From Hybos culiciformis (Eukaryota > Arthropoda > Insecta > Diptera > Hybotidae): a stretch of DNA of 64,000 bases. Under the pieces are notes generated by a model. The model ran no database searches and was not told the origin of the DNA. It saw only the letters and a program-made list of their open reading frames with translations. Below, one piece after another: positions 54,835-64,000 of this stretch. The DNA lies in contig OZ023275.1 of assembly GCA_964007475.1 (NCBI GenBank), forward strand, positions 14,239,829 to 14,303,828, written 5' to 3'. A program made the position numbers and the translations under genes. Numbering within the stretch: position 1 is the first letter of the stretch; each line of letters begins with the position of its first letter.

Positions 54835-56063
54835 AAGAACTGGGGTTGAAATCGGTATTTTTATGTGAAAATTTATGAAAATTTATTCAAGTTGATAAAA
54901 TTATTTTGTGTTTTAAAGAAATATTTGCTATATATTTATTTACTCAGAATTAAAATAAATGAACTTTGACCTGTTTTTTGTAAAAATATTTAATAATATA
55001 TTCAACATTCCTCAGGCTGTACGTTTATACAAAGTATATATTCTATTAAAGTATTACATTTATTTAACAATTTTTTAGACAGCTCTGTTTTTTTTATATA
55101 CGCTTCACTTACAAAATCTAAGTACAATGTATTTTATTTAAATGTTGCACAAATAGATTTAAAATTATTTTTTAGAATGATAAATTGAATTGACAATGAA
55201 TTTACTGAGTTTTTTTTTTCTATTTTTGCGCAATTAAAGTTGTAAGCAATATACAACGTTTAGTTTTTAGTTAAAATAAGACTTCAACCGTGTGTTAAAT
55301 TAAATTTACATATAGTAATATTGTGATTATTATTCAAGTTAATAATTTTAAAAAGAAAAATATTCCATATTTTCTTTAAAATACATAAATTTTGTAATAA
55401 AACTTTTATTATTTGAAATTCGGCTAGAAAATTAATAGTATTTTACATAAATGTGTTGTAAATGCTTAAGGCAACATAGAGTATAGTTTATGTATATTTA
55501 ATGAAAATGAATAAAGAAAACGACTTGAATATTATAAAAAAAAAAAAAAACTTAAAATAAAATAATATTGTCTTATAATAAAAATAAAAAAATTAACAAA
55601 AAAAGATTTTCAATCTTATGCATTTATTAAGGTAGAAAACATAAAAAAAAAGAAGAAAAAAAAAGATGAAATTTGCATAAAATTAAATAAATACATTTAA
55701 GATAAATAAATTATGAACAATTTTAATGTAGTTGAAAATGAGAAAATATATAAAAAAAAAAAAAATTACAAAATTTATGCTAAGATTTATTTTATTTTTT
55801 TTTTATTAAAAAATAATAAGAACATAAAACTAGGATTATAATATTATTTTTAGAATGAAATAAAAAAAAAAAACAAATGTAACTACAAAAAAAAAAAATT
55901 TACAACGGAAAGTAAAGTAAAATATTGAAAATTTAATTAATATTTATTATAAATTTTATTATTACAAATTTTTATTAAAATTAAAAAAATAAAAAACTTA
56001 AATACCGAAAATAAATGTGAATTTAGAGGACCATGGAATGAATTATTATATATATAATAGTAG

Positions 56064-56251
56064 ATTATTGTATATGTAAACTAAATTTGTTATTAATTAA
56101 GAGTTCTGTATACACAAAAATACATTGACACGAGTCAATACTTATATCACGAGACCGAAGGTCGAGTGATATAAATTGACAAGTGTCAATGTATTTTTGT
56201 GTAAATACAGAACGAGTTGTATAACAAATTTTGTTTACATATCCAATATAC
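56064..56251. mobile_element. Foldback (palindromic) MITE-like element
   Basis: About 188 bp folding on itself around 56158. The outer arms share TATGTAAAC then AAATTTGTTAT. The middle arms share GTTCTGTAT then CACAAAAATACATTGACAC. The inner arms share GTCAAT and TATATCAC, and the tip is CGAGACCGAAGGTCGAG. The arms differ by a few substitutions and small indels. It has no coding capacity. Superfamily and target duplication could not be determined. Confidence 0.75.
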
Positions 56252-56401
56252 TGTTTTAATGCGTAGGGGAGAGGTAGTTGCAAAGAGAGAATATTTTTTC
56301 TTCTCATTTTTTCTCTTTTTTTTTTTTTGAATTTGGCTGTATTGAAATATTGTGAGAGATATTATGTTTGTTTGGGTATTACGTAATATTCAAAACGAAA
56401 C

Positions 56402-56503
56402 ATCTAAATTATTTCATTATTTACGCTGATGCACCTAAATTTTTTCATTATATACGCTGATGCATCTAAATTTTTTCATTATTTACGCAGATGCATCTAA
56501 ATG
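56402..56503. repeat. Minisatellite, 31-bp unit, 3.3 copies
   Basis: Units at 56402-56432, 56433-56463 and 56464-56494 plus a 9-bp partial. Each reads A(T/C)CTAAATT, a T-rich segment, CATTAT, then TACGC(T/A)GATGC. Units differ by two to four bases. Confidence 0.9.
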
Positions 56504-59500
56504 ATTGCATGTGTATTGACGCATATAATACTCCATTTAGTGATCTAAATTCTATAGCACTAAATACAACATAACGATCCCCAACGCATTAAAAATATTT
56601 ATTCTTCTTTTATGATTTCCTTATAGTTTTGTTACATAAAATTAGTAAAATTTTAGATTTTTGATCAATGAATACGATTTGCCTTTTTAAAAATTTTCCA
56701 CTGGATAATCATATAGTACTTCGTGCTGCACATGTAATACGACTATTTTCATTGGACATTTCTAACATTCACTTGTTATAAATAACTTTTGTGATTTAAT
56801 GACTACTTAAATACTTGGTTGATAATAAATAAACCAGCAATGATTACCAATATTGGTTATTTGTGAAATCAATCAAATATTTTTTAAGTAAACTATTAAG
56901 CTTGCTTTTGCAGCGGTTTTTTTTTTTTGTTATATAGTTTTTATTTTTTCGTAAATTTAAGTTTATTTCTAATAATTTCCGTCCTCTCTAGAATGTGAAA
57001 CAGCTAAGTCTAGTAATTCTTAGAATAGTTTTCTTGATTAGAGTATACCAATAATAAAATTCTTAGACAATAGTTAATAATAAAAAAAGTTTGGGATATT
57101 AAAAAAGTTATTATCACTAAAAAATAGTTTTGTAGAACCAGGAGATGTGTTATTGAAAAAAAAGTACCAAGCATAGTAAGTTAAAGAAAATTTCGAACAA
57201 GAATTAAAGATTTTTGTACCAGTCATAATGAATAAAAAAACAAGCAAGAGGATGTTATACATTTCATTGCTTAAAATTTTCAAAAACTTATAGCTTGTAA
57301 GATAAAATGAGAAAAACATAGATGGCACTATGGTGGAGCAGTTATCTAAAAATTTGCACGTCTCCTGGTATTTGTCAATTTTTTCTTTATTTTTCCAGCT
57401 ATATGATCTTTTTCGTTCCATGTTTGAACTGTGTTAAAATATTAATATTAACATGTTAATTTTTATATATTATTATTGCATTATAACTTCAGTCTACATT
57501 ATTTTTAATTATAACCCAAAAATATTCCAAATTAATAATTAAAAAAAACAAAAATATTAGAATTTATAAAAATAATGAAAAAGAAACTTGAAACGTGAAA
57601 CGAATGTGTCAATATAGATTAAAAATTTAAGCTATTAAAATAAGTATATATATATATATATATTATAAATAATTTTTTTAAATCATGATTAAAGTTTATA
57701 ATAAATTTAAAAAATAAAAATAAAATAAAAAAAATTGATGTCTTATAAAACCTAGAATTTTTTTTTAGTCTAATGTTAAATGAAAAATAAAATAAATAAT
57801 ACAAAATACAATATTATATTTATTATATATAGAAAAATACCTTATATTATTATGATTGTATTGTACTTATATAATTAAAAAAAAAAAAAAAAAAACTCGA
57901 TTGAATTTTTATAATGAAATAAATATGTTATTGTCAAACATAAGAATTACATAAGAAAATAATTTAATTTATATAACAATATAAAATATAACTAAGATTT
58001 ATTAGATTATTTGTCAAAATATATTTATATATATATTTTTATTATAGGGAAAAGTAATTATTATGAAAGAACTATTGTTTCAAATTATTGGGTTAAAAAG
58101 TTTAAAATGTATAGACCCTCTTTTAATATAAATCCCTAAATTTATATAAATTTTATTTTTGGCAATTAATCTGAAATCTTAATTATTGAAAAACCTAAAA
58201 ATATAATAATATGTATACAACATTATATTAGAAAATTTTATGTAAAAGATAAAATCTTTTATTGGAAAACAATTTGAAATCCCAAATTTTAAAATCTATT
58301 GTATTATTATTAAAAACAGAATAAAAATAAAATAATAAATGTGATTGTTATAAAAAAAAAAATATATAAAGAAAGTTTTCCTTCTATTTTTATAGGTCGA
58401 ACATTTCTGTAGATTCGCAACCGAATATATTTTTCCATTATAAAGATTCATCATAAAGGAATTTGAAATACTGAAGACCTCATATCATTTGGTTATTCCT
58501 AATCAAAAATATGTTTTATATCATTCAAAAATTTGTGATAAAATTAAAAAAAAGGTGATTAGAAACTATTGCGCTTTGGTAACACGTCTTTCTCGTAGCT
58601 GAAATATTCAGATATTGGTTTCAAAAGAATGATTCAGTAATCTCTTCAAAAGACTGATTCTGTAATCTCTTAATATTTATTATTGGTTTGATTGTTCTTA
58701 AACATTTGAGTTGGACACTCTTTAATTAGACAAGCATTAATTAGACACAATGCAAAGATTTTAAAATTATTTATGGTTTTTACTTTTAAAGCAGTGTAAA
58801 GCAATAGGTGTATAAGTATAATGTACATAAATTACATAATATCTTGAACATTAAAAAAGTTCTCAATCGTAAGAATGTTAGGGATACTAATTAAAATAAA
58901 ATGTACATACATGTTTCTTTTTTTCGTTTTGTTGAAATAAGTTAGTTGCTTGTTGCATCATATTTGTTATCGCATGAGACAAATTGTGGTTCATGTCTTG
59001 AATTTATTTTTGAATTAGGTTCATGCGTATTATAGTACATTTTATTCGAAATGGACAATTTTTACAGCGTACTTGATAATATTATTAAGTTATTTCGGTT
59101 TTTGGTACTGTTAATAAAAAATATTTTTAGCTCTATAAACTTTTTAAATATAAATGCTATTTCATGAAAATGTGAAGATAATTTTAATTTTATTGGTTCT
59201 TCAGAAAAAATGAAGACTGTTCTGTGATTGAGATCGACTTACGTAAGTATGTACATTAATTAGGAAAAAAGTAATCGTTTTCAGTACTTTTTCTTATTCA
59301 AAATAGTTGTACCTAGTTATTTCACTTATCATTCAGATTTAATGTAAATTATATAGGTATAACTATGGATTATGTATATTACAACATAATATGAACCTTA
59401 TGATATATAATTTCCAATATGATTTTTATATAAAAAAGCTTTTGTAAATTAAAACTTTTCGGCCTGAAAGAAGAACGAAAAATCGAAATGAAACTCTAAA

Positions 59501-60029
59501 TGTCGAAATTTTTAGATTTCCAAAAGCAAATTACTGAAATAAAAGCTATGTGAATCTATTTGTGTTTCTTCGTCAAAGATGTGTCTTATTGTGTGTATTT
59601 GGGATGTTATGGAAATAAAATGTCTTCATTTTATGAATCAACCTTATTTAAAAAATAAAATCATCAAATGAAATTTTCCTTATTCATCACTTTAGTTCTA
59701 CACTTAACGATATCCTTTTCATAAACCAAATTCGTTTCCTTTTTTTAACAGTTTCATTTAAAATTTATGTTTTCTTGTTTTATTATACCATATAAGTCAA
59801 ACAATATTAAAAAACCAAAATTTCAATACTTGTCCAATTAAAAATAATAATAATAATGAAGTCTTATTTCTAAGCGTTTAGTTCAACTTTGCAAGGATTA
59901 TTAGGTGATAAAGAATAAATTAAAAACAAATAATAAATATGTTATGTCCCCTAAGTAGTATTTTATAAATTTGAATAAAACGAATATATTTTAGAAATTT
60001 TTAATATTAAAAATTGTATTATTTTTTTT

Positions 60030-60182
60030 TTCAACAAATTTTATAATCAATTTTAGCCTTTACGAACTTTAAGTTCACATTATTATGTACGTATACATTT
60101 TAGGTATATCTTGATAAGACGAATTCGTATATTTTTCTTCAATTAGTTCTTTGTAATTATTTAAATAAAATAGACGGATAAT
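60030..60182 (+). promoter_or_regulatory. Probable promoter/5' UTR of the LRR gene
   Basis: The roughly 150 bp upstream of the start codon are almost unchanged in the second copy (61850-62002), including CCTTTACGAACTTTAAGTTC, CTTGATAAGACGAATTCGTA and AATAAAATAGACGGATAAT just before the ATG. Part of this identity simply reflects recent duplication, so no specific binding site or TATA box is claimed. Confidence 0.4.
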
Positions 60183-61413
60183 ATGAAAATTGAATTTAAT
60201 TTTGTTATTTTATTTTTAATAATTATATGTGGGAATTATGTATCAACAAAAACTTATATAACAAAAAATGTTTGCAATAATGGTGAATGTCGAGATTTGG
60301 TAACTGGTAAATGCTTAAATTTAGTTTTATTATCGTGACTGATAAGTAAAATTATTATAATTTTTTTTTAAATTTTTTTTTAAAATTAGATTCTATAATA
60401 TTTTTGGATAAGGAAAGAAATGATCCTGAAACGTATCCAAATGAAAAAAGATTAAAATTTGTTACTTCATCATTGCAAGATTTGCCACGATGGTTATTTA
60501 AAAGGTTTGTTTATCATTTTTTGGCTTTCCATAAAACTACATTTTAATTGAACATACATTATATGTACACAACATCTTCTAGAACCCTGGAAGTAATTTT
60601 ATTTTCAATCTTTCTGTCTTTTAAAGCTAAAAAAAAACATTAAAAGTTTGATAACCAAGTCCAAGTCACTTTTTGTTGGCTGAATAGATTGTAGGTATAT
60701 AGGATTTCAATTTATTAGAATGTTTTGATTGAGAAACTATATTTAAAATGAATTTTTTTAAAAATCTAATTATGTATTTTTTAATTTTTAGATATCCTAA
60801 TTTGGAATCCTTGGACGTTAGTGCAACTGAAATTAAAATTTTAAATGAGAAAAGTTTTGAAGATGCTAATAATTTGAAAGAAATTATTTTATCTGACAAT
60901 GCAATAACTAAAATTCGTAATAATGTACTTGGAAAAGCACCAAATCTCGAATATATTTGGTTGAATAATAGTCAAGTGTTCTCGTTAGAAAATCAAGCGT
61001 TAAAAGGTCTTTTAAATTTGAAATCACTTTCATTGGAGCAAAATGAAATTTCAAAATTGGATAAATCCCTATTTGAGGATTTGATTAATTTGGAGTACAT
61101 AAATTTAGGTAGAAATAAGTTAGTAACACTTGAAAATGGTTTATTCGATAACAATCTAAAACTGAGTACAATTATTTTCAATGATAATAAATTGAAAAAT
61201 ATTGGTGAAAATATATTTCATAATTTGCGAACCATAAAATTGCTTGATTTATCTAACAATGATATTGATGATTTATTTTTGAATGTTCAAAATTCAAAAA
61301 TACATAATCTTAATGTTCGTAATTCGAATATAAAAAAGTTTTACATCTATGGAGAAGTAACAGTGGCTTCAGTTGAAGGAAATCAAATTGAGGAATCAAA
61401 AGTAGGAAATTAA
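60183..61413 (+). CDS. Secreted leucine-rich-repeat protein, intact copy (three exons)
   Basis: Exons 60183-60306, 60390-60504 and 60792-61413 join in phase to 286 residues. Intron 1 is 83 bp (GTAAAT...TTAG) and intron 2 is 287 bp (GTTTGT...TTTAG). Residues 1 to about 21 form a signal peptide with hydrophobic core (VILFLIIICG). A short mature N-terminus carries one Cys pair (VCNNGEC, 31 and 36). From about residue 60, roughly eight 24-residue LRRs follow, for example NLKEIILSDNAITKIRNNVL, NLKSLSLEQNEISKLDKSLF and NLEYINLGRNKLVTLENGLF. There is no C-terminal membrane helix and no cysteine-rich C-cap, so the product should be secreted. LRR proteins of this type bind other proteins, and insect examples act in immunity or development. 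Which applies here cannot be told. AATAAA occurs at 61499. The longer open frame from 60748 starts in intron 2 and is not the true start. Confidence 0.87.
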
Positions 61414-62002
61414 GTTTTTTTGGAATTTTTGTAAAAAGGAAATTCAAATATATGATGTAGTAGTATATAATATAATATGTAAATGATTGAAATATTTAAA
61501 TAAATTTAAAAAAAATAAATTAATAAATATTGATATAAGTTTCAATTTCAGTCTAATGGCATATAACTAAATTGTAGGATATCTCGAGCAGAAGTTTGAC
61601 CACTTAGTAATTCGATATTGTAGAACATTAATTAAGTTATGTGAAAGTTCTTTAAGTTCTTGAGACATTTAGTATAGTTTTCTATGCAGAAAATATATAC
61701 GAAAGTATATTCTGTTAAAGAATAAATAAGAAACAAATAATAAATATATTATGTATCCGTAATAATATAAAATATTATATAAATCTTTATAATACGAATA
61801 TTTTTTTGTATAGGTAGAAATTTTGAATATTAATAATAGTATTATTTTTTTCGACAAATTTTATAATCAATTTTAGCCTTTACGAACTTTAAGTTCACAT
61901 TATTATTTACGTATACATTTTAGGTATATCTTGATAAGACGAATTCGTATTTTTTTCTCCAATTAGTTCTTTGTAATTATTTAAATAAAATAGACGGATA
62001 AT
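61414..62002. other. Spacer between the tandem LRR copies
   Basis: It holds the 3' UTR of the intact copy, including AATAAA at 61499-61504. From about 61710 onward it holds the duplicated 5' flank, which aligns with 59905-60182. No other gene was seen. Confidence 0.75.
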
Positions 62003-64000
62003 ATGAAAATTGAATGTAATTTTGTTATTTTATTTTTAATAATTCTATGTGGAAAATTATGTATCAACAAAAACTTATATAACAAAAAATGTTTGCAATA
62101 ATGGTGAATGTCGAGATTTGGTAACTGGTAAATGCTTAAATTTAGTTTTATAATTGTGACAGATAAGTAAAATTATTATAATTATTATTTTTAAAATTAG
62201 ATTCTATAATATTTTTCGATAAAGAAGGAAATGATCCAGAAACGTATCCAAATGAAAAAAGATTAAAATTTGTTACTTCATCATTGCAAGATTTGCCACG
62301 GTGGTTATTTAAAAGGTTTGTTATCATTTTTTCGGCTTTCCATTATATTTGAACATATGTACATTATGTACACAACATCTTCTAGAATCCGAAACACTTT
62401 TTATTTTAGATCTCTCTGTATTTTGAAAGTAAGTTGAAAACAGAAAAAATATTAAAAGTTTGATAACCAAGTCTAGAGTTTGCGGCGCCTATGGCAAACA
62501 AATGGTGCCTACTATCTCAACGATCATACAAAAAATCACCTTCCAATTTTTAATTTTGATTTATTTCAAATGTTGTTATACAAAAAAAGATAACATAAAT
62601 TCTTTATAACTATTCAATTCAACATAACTATTCAATTTATAACACATTCGTTGATTTTTAACAAATGCAATAATTTTAACAAATTCAATGCTTAGCAAAT
62701 TTTTTATTTTAATTTAATTTTTCTTGCTTTGTAAATTCGTTGATTATTTCATCAAAATTTTCTTCTTCAAACATATCATATTCGATTGACAATATAGCTA
62801 ATCCACTTAAGGGATTTTGTTTCATTGTTAAACGCAAGCAATTTTTAATGAGCTTAAGTTTGCTAAAACTTCTCTCTCCACTAACCAGCCAGTTACTGGA
62901 AGTGTTAGTAAAATTCGTAAAGCAACATAAATATTTGGAAATGTTTCACACAATTCAAGTGCTACAATTTCCTTAAAATTTCAAATTGATGTAAAGAGTT
63001 TAAATTTTTAAACAGCTCGGCACTATGAAATTTAAAGCATTCGATTTCATTCAGCATCTCCCCGGAATCCAATTCTGAATACTCCAAACAAAGATCTTTC
63101 ACTGCTTTATTTAATTCCATCATGGATGTAGACATTAAATTTTCTTCCGACAAAAATTCAAATAATTTTCAAATAATTTAGCAAATTAACATAAATTTAC
63201 TAGGATTTTGAAATTTTGTATAATGCTGTAATAAATCATGTTTTCTAAGTAAAAACTGTTTAAAACTTGAAAAAAATGATTGAGCGCCTTTTTAATCAGG
63301 CGCCTATGGCCGGGGCCATGTTTGCCATACCCTAGTTGCGGCTCAGAACCAAGTCCAAGTCACTTATTGTTGGCTGAATAGGTTGTAGTTGTCTAGGTTT
63401 TCAATTTATTAGAATGCCTTGATTGATAAACTATGTTCAAAATGATTTTTTTTTTAATTTAATTTTGTATTTTTTAATTCTGTGTTTTTAAATTTTTAGA
63501 TATCCTAATTTGGAATCCTTGGACGTTAGTTCAACTGAAATCAAAATTTTAAATGAGGAAAGTTTTGAAAATGCTAATAATTTGAAAGAAATTATTTTAT
63601 CTGACAATGCAATAACCAAAATTCGTAATAATGTACTTGGAAAAGCACCAAATCTCGAATATATTTGATTAAATAATAGTCAGGTGTTGTCGTTAGAAAA
63701 TCAAGCATTAAAAGGTCTTTCAAATTTGAAATCACTTTCATTGGAGCAAAATGAAATTTCAGAATTGGATAAATCCCTATTTAAGGATTTGATTAATTTG
63801 GAGTACATAAATTTAGGTAGAAATAAGTTAGTAACACTTGAAAATGGTTTATTCGATAACAATCTAAAACTGAGTACAATTATTTTCAATGATAATAAAT
63901 TGAAAAATATTGGTGAAAATATATTTCATAATTTGCGAACCATAAAATTGCTTGATTTATCTAACAATGATATGGATGATTTATGTTTGAATTTTAAACT
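62003..64000 (+). pseudogene. Tandem LRR copy, inactivated and truncated by the window edge
   Basis: Same exon plan as the copy at 60183: exon 1 62003-62127, exon 2 62201-62315, exon 3 from 63500 to beyond the window. Exon 1 is one base longer than in the intact copy, because an extra A after TGTGGA shifts the frame within the signal peptide and leads to an early stop. Exon 3 carries an in-frame TGA at 63666-63668, where the intact copy has TGG (Trp, 60958-60960). Intron 2 has grown from 287 bp to about 1.2 kb by a hAT insertion. Splice sites are preserved and exon identity is very high, so the duplication is recent. A transcript may still exist, but a full-length LRR protein is not encoded. 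Confidence 0.85.
62473..63346 (-). mobile_element. hAT transposon inserted in intron 2 of the LRR pseudogene
   Basis: About 874 bp, flanked by AACCAAGT at 62465-62472 and 63347-63354. The empty site, with a single AACCAAGT, is preserved in intron 2 of the intact LRR gene near 60651, which proves the 8-bp target duplication. It is the same family as 37730-38488 (shared TCTAGAGTTTGCGGCGCC, CTATGGCAAAC and CCTATGGCCGGGGCCATGTT). The first 11 bases of the left terminus are missing, whereas the right end is complete. On the minus strand, 62962-63153 encodes transposase sequence (CLEYSELDSGEMLNEIECF). Downstream is a hATC motif (ERSFSKLKLIKNCLRL) whose frame is broken by a 5-bp insertion. Non-autonomous. 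Confidence 0.88.

Larger units (their letters stand above)
49184..60182. other. 3' UTR and intergenic region, about 11 kb
   Basis: After the membrane-protein stop codon this holds its 3' UTR (end not determinable) and then AT-rich intergenic DNA. Supported contents are an 11-G run at 49899-49909, a long hairpin at 53998-54071, an AAT microsatellite at 54813-54834, a foldback element at 56064-56251, a 31-bp minisatellite at 56402-56503 and the duplicated LRR 5' flank near the right end. No gene was recognised. The 115-codon minus-strand frame at 57074-57421 has no identifiable domain. Confidence 0.65.

Noticed and set aside
56402..56503. Regularly spaced repeats as a possible CRISPR-like array
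   Set aside because: The units are contiguous without unique spacers, so this is a minisatellite, and the context is a eukaryotic genome.
57074..57421. 115-codon minus-strand frame
   Set aside because: Its length is notable for AT-rich DNA, but the hydrophobic, Phe/Asn-rich translation matches no family I know and there is no promoter, splice or repeat context. RNA-seq could revive it.
58565..58630. tRNA-like words (GCTTTGGTAACACG and GGTTTCAAAAG)
   Set aside because: The boxes are loosely similar to tRNA A and B boxes, but the acceptor and anticodon stems do not pair. At most a degenerate SINE fragment.
60748..60791. Alternative start of the LRR frame inside intron 2
   Set aside because: The spliced model adds a proper signal peptide and the same splice sites are conserved in the second copy. 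The alternative would give a protein without a signal peptide.

Overview
The window is nuclear DNA from an AT-rich animal, most likely an insect. Several things point that way: GT-AG introns of up to about 19 kb, an intronless V-ATPase subunit D paralogue of the kind insects carry, a secreted leucine-rich-repeat (LRR) protein, and remnants of hAT transposons with ZMYM1-like transposase C-termini. I cannot name the species. Non-coding sequence is extremely AT-rich, with many homopolymers and microsatellites, so real exons stand out by base composition.

Layout. (1) Positions 1-49183 hold the 3' half of one large plus-strand gene. Four exons are visible: 8669-8756 (transmembrane segment), 27526-27640, 44060-44335 and 47864-49183 (terminal exon with stop). 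Reading phase is preserved across every junction, giving a 599-residue C-terminal fragment of a single-pass membrane protein with a roughly 570-residue low-complexity cytoplasmic tail. The 5' part lies outside the window, and I do not recognise the family. (2) On the opposite strand at 4988-5755, probably inside an upstream intron of that gene, sits an intact but divergent intronless V-ATPase subunit D gene, probably an old retrogene. (3) 49184-60182 is intergenic, with palindromes and a minisatellite. (4) 60183-61413 is an intact three-exon gene for a secreted LRR protein. A tandem second copy starts at 62003 and runs off the right edge. It is broken by a frameshift and a nonsense codon and carries a hAT insertion in intron 2.

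Mobile DNA. Three hAT elements have recognisable 8-bp target duplications (35982-36739, 37730-38488, 62473-63346). At least two other hAT-like relics lie in the large introns, with foldback elements, a dispersed repeat family and a likely non-LTR reverse-transcriptase tail. The element at 37730-38488 ends in a threefold repeat that spans the transposon/target junction.

I see no operon, CRISPR array, rRNA or convincing tRNA. Nothing here clearly amounts to a new molecular system. The most distinctive items are the divergent V-ATPase D retrogene, the live/dead LRR gene pair dated by a transposon, the hAT junction repeats, and two near-perfect long hairpins.
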